Shown piece after piece: positions 25,065 to 33,243 of a stretch of 64,000 bases of DNA. The stretch comes from Lachnospiraceae bacterium UBA7202 (lineage in GTDB: Bacteria > Bacillota > Clostridia > Lachnospirales > Lachnospiraceae). Under the pieces are notes generated by a model. That model made no database searches. It saw only the letters and a list, made by a program, of their open reading frames with translations, and had not been told where the DNA came from. The DNA lies in assembly GCA_002490705.1 (NCBI GenBank), contig DKUO01000037.1, positions 1 to 64,000 on the forward strand. The letters run 5' to 3'. Numbering within the stretch: the first letter of the stretch is position 1; each line of letters starts with the position of its first letter. The position numbers were made by a program, and so were the translations under genes.

Positions 25065-25070
25065 GGAAAC

Positions 25071-25100
25071 AGAGGGCTTGCCGTAGGGCAAGCTCTTTTT
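25071..25100 (+). terminator. Terminator of the sstT-ABC operon
   Basis: GGGCTTGCC pairs with GGCAAGCTC (with G-U) around GTA and is followed by five T. A second small stem, ACTACTTT/AAAGTAGT, follows at 25101-25124. Confidence 0.8.
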
Positions 25101-25222
25101 ACTACTTTTGTTGTGGAAAGTAGTATAGATTTTCATAGGACGGCATGGTATGTTTTTTAAGAAGGAAGCGTTGGCATCTCAAATATATATGATATTTGTG
25201 TCACAAAAGGAGGGCGTGTATT

Positions 25223-25693
25223 ATGATGATGGGTATGGAATTGATCAGTATTGTGCTCGGCATGATTTTGATTGGCATGACAGGCGGGGGAGATTTGATT
25301 TTTTTGTTTGACCCTCCATCTTTGGTTATCATACTGGCATTTACGGTGCCGCTGTTATTGACGGGCGGTGTGTGGAAAGATTTTGTAAGGGGCTGGAAGC
25401 TTTTGAAAAAGAGCTATACCTGCCGCCTGAGTGAGCTGAGACGAACGCAGGATGTGGTGGAGCTGATGCAGAAGCAGGTGGGATATGCGGGAATTCTGAG
25501 TATGCTGCTGACGGCGATTCAAATTCTGCATATACTGAGCGAACCGGCGTCTCTGGGGCCTCTGTGCGCGGTGGCGATTCTGACGGTGGTTTATGCCATT
25601 GTGATAGAAATGCTGCTTCTTCCTTTGCAGATGGAGGTAAAACGCAGGATCATCGACTACATGGAAGTAGATACGGAGGATGGGCAGGCATGA
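25223..25693 (+). CDS. Small MotA-like membrane protein
   Basis: A 156-residue membrane protein (first of three ATGs at 25223, after AGGAGGG). The segment GGGDLIFLFDPPSLVIILAFTVPLLL resembles the start of MotA/TolQ-type proteins (G-G-x-x-x-x-F-x-x-P-S-x-x-I), followed by a cytoplasmic helix KKSYTCRLSELRRTQDVVELMQKQVGYAGIL and two more membrane segments (about 92-108 and 113-133). It lacks the rest of MotA and no motB or flagellar gene is nearby, so it is not a motor part. Its stop overlaps the start of a membrane-tethered LuxR regulator by four bases, suggesting it is the sensing or holding partner of that regulator. Function unknown. Confidence 0.75.
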   Translation: MMMGMELISIVLGMILIGMTGGGDLIFLFDPPSLVIILAFTVPLLLTGGVWKDFVRGWKLLKKSYTCRLSELRRTQDVVELMQKQVGYAGILSMLLTAIQILHILSEPASLGPLCAVAILTVVYAIVIEMLLLPLQMEVKRRIIDYMEVDTEDGQA

Positions 25694-26250
25694 GAAAAAG
25701 GGCGCTCCGTCTGTTGCTGGGGGCCGGTTATGCGATACTTTTGACTTATTTATTGCTGTATCAGGCAGGCGCGCTGGGGGAGAGAAGGGAGTGGCGGGTC
25801 GCCATATTGACGACTCTCTTTCTCGGCATTGCGCTGGCGGTGGTTCTGGCGCTGTATCTTCGTGTGAGCGATCAGATCAGGCAGCAGGGGCAAAAAGGGG
25901 ACAGCCCGGCAGGAACGGTGCGCGCGGCAGAAGGAGAGCAGGCAGGAGCGGGGCAGGGGACGGAAAAGGGGCCCGCCAATGGGTGCTCCCTTGAAAACAG
26001 AAGTTATGAGGAAATCTATGCGGCGTTTCTGAAAGCGATGGAAATCTATGCGGTGTCCGAGCGGGAGCTGGAAGTTGCATGGCTCCTCTACAGAGGTTAC
26101 ACCAACAGGCAGATCGGCGAGGAGCTTTACATCGCCGAGACTACGGTAAAGAAGCACGTTTCCCATATTTATCAGAAGATGGATGTGCAGAGCAGGAAGG
26201 AGTTTCGGGGTTATGTGCAGACGGCTTTTGCAGATGGACGTATTTTATAA
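25690..26250 (+). CDS. Membrane-tethered LuxR-type regulator
   Basis: A 186-residue protein starting in the ATGA overlap with the upstream membrane gene. Two membrane segments (about 8-25 and 37-57) are followed by a Gln/Gly/Glu-rich flexible linker (62-100) and a C-terminal GerE/LuxR helix-turn-helix (about 118-180): SERELEVAWLLYRGYTNRQIGEELYIAETTVKKHVSHIYQKM has the classic recognition helix. No receiver or autoinducer domain is present. Such membrane-bound one-component regulators are uncommon; the signal would come through the membrane partner or by release. Target genes are unknown. Confidence 0.85.
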   Translation: MRKRALRLLLGAGYAILLTYLLLYQAGALGERREWRVAILTTLFLGIALAVVLALYLRVSDQIRQQGQKGDSPAGTVRAAEGEQAGAGQGTEKGPANGCSLENRSYEEIYAAFLKAMEIYAVSERELEVAWLLYRGYTNRQIGEELYIAETTVKKHVSHIYQKMDVQSRKEFRGYVQTAFADGRIL

Positions 26251-26313
26251 CGAAAAAACTTGCGCGGAATGGAAAGCGATCTATGAGGAATAGGAAAAAT
26301 TTGAAAAAATGTA

Positions 26314-26403
26314 CAATATGATTGAAATTAAAGGCACAATGCGATAAAATTAAAATGTAAATTTTGAAAAAATCATAAAATGATGCAAATATCAATCATA
26401 TTG
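26314..26403. promoter_or_regulatory. Paired inverted repeat upstream of the AbiE genes
   Basis: CAATATGATTGA (26314-26325) and its exact complement (26392-26403), 66 bases apart, in a very AT-rich leader just before abiEi (start 26429). AbiEi antitoxins repress their own operon through upstream inverted repeats, so this is the likely operator. The small sequence GCGCAAAAATT follows the right arm. Confidence 0.5.
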
Positions 26404-26428
26404 CGCAAAAATTGAAACGGCGGTACAG

Positions 26429-27193
26429 ATGAAGCACTACGAAAAATTGCTTGAAGCAGGATGTTTTAGCAGAGATGGGTTAATAAAACTTGTTGGAACA
26501 CCTGCGGGAGCGAAAGCAGTAATCTATGAATATCAGAAAAAGGGATATATTGAGAGAGTGAAAAGGGACTTTTATGTTGTTATCAGTATGGAAACAAAAC
26601 AGCCTGTTTTGTCACGTTATGAAATAGCTTCTAATATGTTCCCGGATGCCTGTATAACACATCATAGTGCTTTTGAATTTTTTGGATATGGAAGTCAGGT
26701 GTTTTATGATTGCTATGTAGCAACAGATAGCCGTTTTACAGAATTTGAATATGATGGTGTCACATATCATCGTGTAGAGAGGAAACCGGGATTAGAGGTA
26801 ATCAAATTCGGAAAAGTGAATGTGACATCTGTAGAGCAGACCGTTGTAGACAGTATAAGAGATTTTGAAAAAATATCGGGACTGGAAGAGGTGCTTCGGT
26901 GTCTTTTGCTAGTGCCGGCATTAAAGGAAGATGAAATATTAAAATGTCTGGCAAGAAATAATAACGGCTTTTTATACCAGAAGTGTGGATATCTATTTGA
27001 AGAATTACAAGATGAGTTCGCTTTTTCAGATTCTTTTTTTGAGGAATGCCATAAGCGTTCATCGGATGCCAAACGATATCTTTTGAAAGATGCCAGTGAG
27101 ACTGCTTATCAGGAAAAGTGGAAACTGTATACACCACCCATTTTAAAGAAACTGATAGATAAGGGTGTAGGTGATTTTGATGCAATTGGATAG
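26429..27193 (+). CDS. abiEi: AbiEi-type antitoxin, type IV toxin-antitoxin
   Basis: A 254-residue protein with the AbiEi layout: N-terminal winged helix (about 1-60; FSRDGLIKLVG...KKGYIERVKRDFYVV), then the AbiEi C-domain with YEIASNMFPDACITHHSAFEFFGYG and VNVTSVEQTVVDSI. In studied AbiE systems this protein represses the operon and neutralises the nucleotidyltransferase toxin without binding it. The gene is clearly more AT-rich than its neighbours, and it overlaps the toxin start by 14 bases. An inverted repeat upstream fits autoregulation. The pair gives abortive-infection phage defence in streptococci and lactococci. Confidence 0.9.
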   Translation: MKHYEKLLEAGCFSRDGLIKLVGTPAGAKAVIYEYQKKGYIERVKRDFYVVISMETKQPVLSRYEIASNMFPDACITHHSAFEFFGYGSQVFYDCYVATDSRFTEFEYDGVTYHRVERKPGLEVIKFGKVNVTSVEQTVVDSIRDFEKISGLEEVLRCLLLVPALKEDEILKCLARNNNGFLYQKCGYLFEELQDEFAFSDSFFEECHKRSSDAKRYLLKDASETAYQEKWKLYTPPILKKLIDKGVGDFDAIG

Positions 27194-28139
27194 AATGACC
27201 GTTGGCAGAATGGCAAAAGAAATGGGATTTGTCCGCGATACTCTTGAAAAGGTGTGTCGTTTGGCAGGTGTGCTGAAATTTATGGAAGACGATGAATTAT
27301 TGTCCGTTAGTATTGCGTTAAAGGGAGGGACAGCAATTAATCTTACTATTTTTGACTTGCCAAGACTTTCAGTAGATATCGATTTGGACTATTGTAAGAG
27401 TTTGGATAGAGATAAAATGCTTATGGACAGGGCGATTATTACTGAAAGACTTAATAAGTATATGGTGGCGAACGACTATGTGCTAAGTCCGAAATCAAAA
27501 AATTATCATGCGCTGGATTCGTTTGTTTATGAGTATGTGAATGCAGGCGGTGTGAGAAATAATTTAAAGATTGAGATTAATTATATGCTTCGGGTGCATG
27601 TGCTTCCGGTGGCAAGGAGAGAAGTGAAGTTGCCGTGGAGTCAGGATAAGTTGACAGTGCTGTCAGTCGCGCCGCTTGAGATATATGCATCAAAGATAGT
27701 AGCATTACTTACGAGAACGGCGCCAAGAGATTTGTATGACGTGCATAATATGGTCAAGTTCGGTCTGTTTGATGAAAGCGAAGAGGAAATGCTTCGCAAA
27801 TGTGCTGTATTCTATAGTGCCATTGGAGCAGAGAGACCACCAGAAAATTTCGAACTAGATAGTGTAGGAAGGGTTTCAACAATGCAGATTAAGCGTGACT
27901 TAAATCCTGTATTGCGAAAGGGTGAGCAATTTCATCTGGAAGAGGTACAGAAAGAAATACGAGAATATTTGGCTTCGGTATTAGTTCCAACACAGAAAGA
28001 GGTTGAGTTCTGGAAAACATTTGCACAAGGAGAATATTTACCGAAGCTGGTGTTTGGTGCAGGCAGAGAGCTTGCGAATGTGGAGAAGCATCCGATGGCA
28101 ATATGGAAATGTAGAGATAAGAAGCAGGGAGGTTTTTAG
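27180..28139 (+). CDS. abiEii: AbiEii-type nucleotidyltransferase toxin
   Basis: A 319-residue toxin if started at ATG 27180 (GTG 27171 also possible; AGGTG precedes). The nucleotidyltransferase core is complete: LKGGTAINL at 47-55 (Gly-Gly-Thr nucleotide loop) and RLSVDIDLDY at 62-71 with the metal Asp residues 66, 68 and 70. A further conserved segment, VAPLEIYASKIVALLTRTAPRDLYDVHNM, is the usual DUF1814 mark with Lys and Asp-Leu-Asp. It is translationally coupled to abiEi and AT-rich, and looks intact. Such toxins transfer nucleotides to RNA (tRNA acceptor end for the studied relatives). Confidence 0.9.
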   Translation: MQLDRMTVGRMAKEMGFVRDTLEKVCRLAGVLKFMEDDELLSVSIALKGGTAINLTIFDLPRLSVDIDLDYCKSLDRDKMLMDRAIITERLNKYMVANDYVLSPKSKNYHALDSFVYEYVNAGGVRNNLKIEINYMLRVHVLPVARREVKLPWSQDKLTVLSVAPLEIYASKIVALLTRTAPRDLYDVHNMVKFGLFDESEEEMLRKCAVFYSAIGAERPPENFELDSVGRVSTMQIKRDLNPVLRKGEQFHLEEVQKEIREYLASVLVPTQKEVEFWKTFAQGEYLPKLVFGAGRELANVEKHPMAIWKCRDKKQGGF

Positions 28140-28159
28140 GCGGCCAAAAGATAAGTGGA

Positions 28160-29515
28160 TTACAGATCCTCCCGCGTGATGTTTTTCAGCCATTTTCCGC
28201 TGCGGTAGTGTTTGATTACCCAAGGCCATTTGACAAATTCATCGGTGCAGAGAAGAAAATATACCCAAAGAACAGGCAGCTTGAAGACGAAAGCGGCGAG
28301 AAAGCCCAGAGGCACCGCATAACCCCACATGTCTATGGTGTCGCAGATTAATCCGAAGCGGCTGTCGCCTCCGGCCCGAAATACGCCGGCAATCAGGGTT
28401 GTGTTGACGGCTGTTCCCATAATATAGTAGGTGTTGATGAGAAGCATATATTTCAGGTAGTGCATGGCGGTTTCGGAAAGCTTGGCAAAGTGCAGCACAA
28501 AAGGAGTGGCGATAAGTACCAGCACACCGCCGATGGCGCCGGTGATCACAGTGAGTTTCATCAGCTTGGAGGCATATTCTTTGGCGCGCTCCATATCGCC
28601 CTCGCCCATCACGTTGCCAAGCAGGATGCCGCCTGCGCTGGCTGTGCCGAAGCAGAGCACAGTGCCGAAGTTCCTGACCACCACGACAAGGGAGTTGGCA
28701 GCCACCGCGTCGGAACCCATGTGTCCCAAAATGACGGAGTACATGGAAAAAGCCACGCTCCAGGCCACATCGTTAAATAGGGCGGGCAGGGAGAGCCTGA
28801 CAAAATCCTGAAACAGAAGCTTGCTATGTAGAAACATATAGCTTGGTTTAAGCTTGATGTCCCGGCTGAACAGGGAAACCGCAATACAGCCGATCAGTTC
28901 AATGACACGCGACAGTGCGGTGGCAATGGCTACGCCCACGGCGCCCAGCTTTGGCGCGCCGAAAAGGCCGAAGATAAAGACGGCGTTTAAGAAGATATTC
29001 AGTGTAAAGGCCATCACATTTAAAATCATGGATACGGTAACCCGGCCGATGCTTCGCAGGATAGCCAGATAAATTTCGATGACGCCCCAGCACAGATAGG
29101 TGACGGACATCACGCGGAGATACCCAGCGCCGATGGCGATCAATTCCGTGTCTTCCGTAAAAAGCTGCATCATAAGCTCCGGCGCAAAGAATGCGAAAGC
29201 GGAGAAACACAGGGTAATCAGCAGAGAAAAGCGCAGGGCGATACCCTGAATGACACGGATTGGCTGGATATCCCCTTTTCCCCAATACTGGGCGCTCAAC
29301 ATGGAAGCCCCTGTCCCCAGCCCGTAGTAAATCATAAAGAGGACGTTGGCGTAGTTTGCAGCCAGAGATACGGCGGAGATAGAGGACTGTCCTACATAAT
29401 TTAACATAACCACATCTGCGGAGTTCACAGCCGCGCTCAGGAGATTTTGAATGACAATGGGAATAACCAGTTTTACAATCTGGGAATAAAACCTGTCTTT
29501 GGTAAGACTCTTCAT
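28160..29515 (-). CDS. MATE-family efflux transporter (1)
   Basis: A 451-residue, twelve-helix exporter of the MATE family (NorM/DinF-like branch). The two halves are visible as repeats: FYSQIVKLVIPIVIQNLLSAAVNSADVVMLNYVG at the start and DFVRLSLPALFNDVAWSVAFSMYSVILGHMG at about 235, each opening a six-helix bundle. It probably exports drugs or metabolites in exchange for Na+ or H+. It is divergent from a second MATE gene (29707), with promoters in the 191-base gap. The substrate cannot be read. Confidence 0.92.
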   Translation of the reverse strand: MKSLTKDRFYSQIVKLVIPIVIQNLLSAAVNSADVVMLNYVGQSSISAVSLAANYANVLFMIYYGLGTGASMLSAQYWGKGDIQPIRVIQGIALRFSLLITLCFSAFAFFAPELMMQLFTEDTELIAIGAGYLRVMSVTYLCWGVIEIYLAILRSIGRVTVSMILNVMAFTLNIFLNAVFIFGLFGAPKLGAVGVAIATALSRVIELIGCIAVSLFSRDIKLKPSYMFLHSKLLFQDFVRLSLPALFNDVAWSVAFSMYSVILGHMGSDAVAANSLVVVVRNFGTVLCFGTASAGGILLGNVMGEGDMERAKEYASKLMKLTVITGAIGGVLVLIATPFVLHFAKLSETAMHYLKYMLLINTYYIMGTAVNTTLIAGVFRAGGDSRFGLICDTIDMWGYAVPLGFLAAFVFKLPVLWVYFLLCTDEFVKWPWVIKHYRSGKWLKNITREDL

Positions 29516-29550
29516 AGAAAAATCCTCCGCTTTTTGCGTAAAGTGATAAT

Positions 29551-29579
29551 ATCTTAATACTTTCCTTTTGCCCTGTCAA
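29551..29579 (-). promoter_or_regulatory. Promoter of MATE gene 1
   Basis: On the minus strand: TTGACA (29579-29574), 17-base spacer, TAAGAT (29556-29551). It faces away from the next promoter. Confidence 0.65.
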
Positions 29580-29638
29580 TCGGTTTTCCTATCATAAAAA
29601 ATATTTTTAAAATATTTTAAAATGTTTGAAAAAGGTAC

Positions 29639-29666
29639 TTGTGTTTTTATTCCGTTGTGATACAAT
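29639..29666 (+). promoter_or_regulatory. Promoter of MATE gene 2
   Basis: TTGTGT (29639-29644), 16-base spacer, TACAAT (29661-29666). The two MATE promoters lie back to back, so a shared regulator could act on both. Confidence 0.5.
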
Positions 29667-29706
29667 CGTCTCCAATGATTCTGTTGATTTTTCGGGAGGG
29701 TTTATT

Positions 29707-31062
29707 ATGGAAAAGGATATGACAAGGGGAAATCCCATGCGGCTGATTTTGGGATTTGCCGTACCGCTGCTGTTTGGTCTTGTTTTCCAACAGTTCTACA
29801 GCATGGTGGACGCAGTGATCGTAGGTCATTATCTGGGTGTGGATTCGCTGGCAGCTGTGGGAGCTACCGGCTCGGTTAATTTCCTGATTATCGGTTTTTG
29901 TATGGGAGTCTGCAATGGCTTCGCGATTCCGATTGCGCAGGAGTTTGGCGCGAAGCATGAGGGGGAGCTCAAAAGGTTTGTGGCGAACAGCGTGTGGCTG
30001 TCCGTGATTTTTGCCGTGGTTATCACAATTGTGGTGTCACTTTTGTGCCGTCCCATTTTACAGCTCATGCGCACGCCGGACAATATCATCGACGGATCCT
30101 ACAACTACATAATTATTATCTTTTTAGGGATACCCGTGGTGTTTCTCTACAATATGACGGCGGCCATTCTTCGCTCTCTCGGTGACAGCAAAACGCCGGT
30201 GGTCTTTCTGGTGATGGCGGCGGTTTTGAATATTTTCCTCGATGTTTTCTGTATCGTGGTGGTTCCTATGGGCGTGGCCGGCGCAGCGGTGGCTACGGTG
30301 GTTTCACAGGCGGTTGCAGGGCTTGCCTGCCTGATTTATATGCGCAAAAAATTTTCGATCCTAAAGCTGTCCAGGGAGGAGAGCAAATGGAGCTGGAATT
30401 ATGGAAGTAAGCTGTGCAATATGGGTATCCCCATGGGATTACAGTATTCCATCACGGCCATCGGCAGCGTGATTTTGCAGAGTGCGGTGAACAGCATTGA
30501 TTCCAACGCGGTGGCGGCGGTCACTGCGGGCAGCAAGGTGAGTATGCTGCTGGTGTGTCCTTTTGACGCGATGGGTTCCACCATGGCGACTTATGGCGGG
30601 CAGAATGTGGGCGCGGGAGATCTGGACCGTGTGGATAGGGGACTCAGGGATTGCTGTCTGCTGGGACTGATCTATTCCCTGATTGCGCTGGGCGCGGTAT
30701 ATCTGTTTGGACATCAGCTTCTTTTGCTTTTCCTTGATGCGGGAGAGACGCAGATCATTGCAAATGCCTATTCGTTTTTGCAGATCAATGCGCTGTTCTT
30801 TTTCCCGCTGGCGTTAGTGAATATTGTCCGTTTCCTGATTCAGGGAATGGGATTCAGCAAGCTGGCGGTTTTTGCGGGGGCTTTTGAGATGCTGGCCAGA
30901 GCGCTTGCAGGCTTTTTGCTGGTGCCCCAATGGGGATTCAGCGCGGTGCGTTTTGCAAGCCCGCTGGCATGGGTTTTTGCGGACGCCTTTTTGATTCCGG
31001 CTTTTTTTCATGTGAGAAAAAAGATGGTGGCAATTTTAAGCAGTCAGAGGGAAAAAGCGTAA
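29707..31062 (+). CDS. MATE-family efflux transporter (2)
   Basis: A 451-residue MATE exporter; ATG 29707 follows GGGAGGG, whereas the longer reading from 29626 has no ribosome site. It starts MEKDMTRGNPMRLILGFAVPLLFGLVFQQFYSMVDAVIVG, the DinF/VmrA-like opening, with the mirrored second half near NYGSKLCNMGIPMGLQYSITAIGSVILQ. It is closer in pattern to the third MATE gene at 39511 (both open with a FYS..D..V.G helix) than to its divergent neighbour, so it is not a recent copy of that neighbour. Export of drugs or cell-envelope metabolites; substrate unknown. Confidence 0.92.
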   Translation: MEKDMTRGNPMRLILGFAVPLLFGLVFQQFYSMVDAVIVGHYLGVDSLAAVGATGSVNFLIIGFCMGVCNGFAIPIAQEFGAKHEGELKRFVANSVWLSVIFAVVITIVVSLLCRPILQLMRTPDNIIDGSYNYIIIIFLGIPVVFLYNMTAAILRSLGDSKTPVVFLVMAAVLNIFLDVFCIVVVPMGVAGAAVATVVSQAVAGLACLIYMRKKFSILKLSREESKWSWNYGSKLCNMGIPMGLQYSITAIGSVILQSAVNSIDSNAVAAVTAGSKVSMLLVCPFDAMGSTMATYGGQNVGAGDLDRVDRGLRDCCLLGLIYSLIALGAVYLFGHQLLLLFLDAGETQIIANAYSFLQINALFFFPLALVNIVRFLIQGMGFSKLAVFAGAFEMLARALAGFLLVPQWGFSAVRFASPLAWVFADAFLIPAFFHVRKKMVAILSSQREKA

Positions 31063-31091
31063 TTGCTATTTAGGATGGGACGGGAGGTTCT

Positions 31092-32174
31092 ATGAGTGTA
31101 ACTATTTTTACAATGACCCATAAACAATTCCCGACGCCCGGTGATCCGATCTATGTGCCTCTACAGGTGGGGCGGGCAGGATCGAAGAATCTGGGATATA
31201 TCGGAGACGACACGGGTGTCAGTATTTCGGAAAAGAACTGCTATTACGGGGAGCTGACAGGCGTTTACTGGGTTTGGAAAAATATCAAAACCTCGGATGA
31301 TGTGGGTATCTGCCATTACCGCCGGTATTTCTGTACGGAGGAGGGGAGAATCCTGACGGAGAAAGAATATGAAGAGATTCTCTCGGCGCATGATATCATA
31401 ACCTCCAAATTGCTGAAGCTGAATTTTTCCTATTATGACGGATATGCCAGCGATTACAATATCCATGATCTGGATGTGGTCGGGGAAGTGATCAGACAGC
31501 ATTATCCTGCTTACTACGAGACGTTTGACCGGCTGGTGCACGGTAAGGGCACTTATTTCGGCAATATGATGGTCTGCAAAAAGGAGATTTACGACGCTTA
31601 CTGCGAATGGCTTTTCGGCATTTTTGAGAAGGCGGAGGAAAAGATCGACGCCTCCGGGTATGACGATTACCACAAGCGGGTTTACGGCTTTATCTCGGAG
31701 TTCCTGCTCTATGTCTGGACGCAGGTGCAGGGGCTTAGGGTTTATGAGTGCAAGGTGGGCATGACGGACGAGAAGCGGGAGACGGCGGAGATCAAGGAAC
31801 GGCTGGCGGATTACTTTGCAGAGAAGGATATTGCAGGGGCGAAAGCGTATATACTGGCCTGCCTCGAAAAACGGCCGGACGTGCTGATGGAAGCCTCTGA
31901 CATTACGGGAGAGTTAAAACTGTCCATGCAGGTAATTGCGGTGTGCGAGTTGGAGCAACAGGCTTACGGCAGCAGTACCATTGACCGGATACAGGATTTT
32001 GGGGCGTTGATGAAGCATTTTCAACAGCTCAATGAGTTAGTTTTGGCATGGAAAGAGGGGGAGACGGAAATGTCTCCCCCAGAAGTAGAGTTCTATCTGA
32101 AAAGTGAAAATATTACTGAAATTGCATGGGAGGTTTCTGCGCGGCTTGTCAGTCCGCCCTCCGCACCGGCCTGA
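31092..32174 (+). CDS. DUF4422 glycosyltransferase-like protein
   Basis: A 360-residue cytoplasmic protein. The first 235 residues match the DUF4422 pattern: TIFTMTHKQF, PLQVGRAGSKNLGYIGDDTG, ELTGVYWVWKNI, VGICHYRRYF, DIITSKLL and the late segment ISEFLLYVW. DUF4422 proteins occur in capsule and surface-polysaccharide clusters and are taken to be glycosyltransferases. The last 120 residues are a helical extension not usual for the domain. It lies 29 bases after MATE gene 2 and may be co-transcribed. Its 3' end overlaps the converging AraC gene by 26 bases. Donor and acceptor unknown. Confidence 0.85.
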   Translation: MSVTIFTMTHKQFPTPGDPIYVPLQVGRAGSKNLGYIGDDTGVSISEKNCYYGELTGVYWVWKNIKTSDDVGICHYRRYFCTEEGRILTEKEYEEILSAHDIITSKLLKLNFSYYDGYASDYNIHDLDVVGEVIRQHYPAYYETFDRLVHGKGTYFGNMMVCKKEIYDAYCEWLFGIFEKAEEKIDASGYDDYHKRVYGFISEFLLYVWTQVQGLRVYECKVGMTDEKRETAEIKERLADYFAEKDIAGAKAYILACLEKRPDVLMEASDITGELKLSMQVIAVCELEQQAYGSSTIDRIQDFGALMKHFQQLNELVLAWKEGETEMSPPEVEFYLKSENITEIAWEVSARLVSPPSAPA

Positions 32175-33120
32175 TATATTTCCAAAATCGCTGCGGGTCG
32201 TGGTAGAAGTAGAAAAATCTGCCGGGTGTGGTGTCAAGGCAATAACCGGAAGCGGCATAATCGAAAGTCTTCATCGCTTTCTCGATCTTTTCCTCCACGC
32301 TGCGCCCTTCCTTTTCGTAGTCAAAAGGGCCATGTTCAAAGACGAGATATTCGCCTTCCGGCACATCTGTCAAAATCATCTGTGAGGGGACTTCCCCATT
32401 GTAATCCATCGGCAGACGTACGCCGTAGCATTCCGCAAGGGGGATCCCCCAGCTGCATATTCTGCCGGCAGGGTCATTCATATAGGCCATAATCTGTCCG
32501 CTTCCGCTGTTTGCCTCATCGCCGCCCATATCGTCCGGTTTTCCTTTGATGCTGTCTAGTAATCCGCAGATTGTCTCGCAGTCCTGCCCGGGAATCAGGC
32601 TTTGCTTTTGCCAGAAATCCCAGTACCCGATGCTCTCATAATTTCGGATGTGCAGAAATTTGTGCGCCGGGATCGTTACAAAATAAGTTTTTACTTCCTG
32701 TGCGGAATTTTCCATTTGATACCCTCCTGTCTCTGATAGATAACAGTCGAAGGGCTTTATGATGGTGCGGAGCGCGACGGGTTTCGGGCATTTGCGGTAT
32801 GCGCTGGGCGTGATCCCGTAGGCGTTCTTAAAGGAGCGCGTGAAAGCTTCGTGGGATGAAAAACCGTACTGTAGAGCGATATCCAGTATGCCGGTATCGG
32901 TGTCTCTCAGTTCTTTTAGTGCAAAGGCCAGTTTCCGGCTGCGTATATAATCCCTCAACTGCATGCCGGAGATTTCTCTGAATTTTTTTGAAATGTGAAA
33001 TTCGGAGTAGCCTGATTTTTCGGCGAGACGGCGCAGAGACATATCTTCGTTGTCCCTTTGTTTGATGCACAAGTCTATCTCTTCGATTATTTTTTGAATC
33101 TGCCGATGCCATTCGCACAT
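32149..33120 (-). CDS. AraC-family regulator with GyrI-like ligand domain
   Basis: A 323-residue regulator when begun at ATG 33120 (MCEWHRQI), chosen for the GGCAGGGAG just before it. Two N-terminal AraC helix-turn-helix units are at about 25-110 (SLRRLAEKSGYSEFHISKKFREISG and GILDIALQYGFSSHEAFTRSFKNAYGITPSAYRK). Residues 120-320 form a GyrI/BmrR-C-like small-molecule domain (YFVTIPAHKFLHIRNYESI, MILTDVPEGEYLVFEHGPF). This class (Rob/BmrR-like) turns on drug-efflux genes after binding cationic or hydrophobic ligands, so the two MATE genes nearby are plausible targets. Confidence 0.9.
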   Translation of the reverse strand: MCEWHRQIQKIIEEIDLCIKQRDNEDMSLRRLAEKSGYSEFHISKKFREISGMQLRDYIRSRKLAFALKELRDTDTGILDIALQYGFSSHEAFTRSFKNAYGITPSAYRKCPKPVALRTIIKPFDCYLSETGGYQMENSAQEVKTYFVTIPAHKFLHIRNYESIGYWDFWQKQSLIPGQDCETICGLLDSIKGKPDDMGGDEANSGSGQIMAYMNDPAGRICSWGIPLAECYGVRLPMDYNGEVPSQMILTDVPEGEYLVFEHGPFDYEKEGRSVEEKIEKAMKTFDYAASGYCLDTTPGRFFYFYHDPQRFWKYIRPVRRAD

Positions 33121-33243
33121 TTTTTCTCCCTGCCAAAACATGTTGCTACTGTGAAACTATTGTTTGCCGTTTCGACTGTCCTGTATTTATCATACAGAAA
33201 CAGCAGAAAATTTACTTGATTTTATTTGGGAAAATACAAGCTG

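Noticed and set aside
26251..26428. CRISPR-like repeats in the AT-rich leader of abiEi
   Set aside because: Only one inverted pair and scattered short AT words; no regularly spaced direct repeats here or anywhere in the window.
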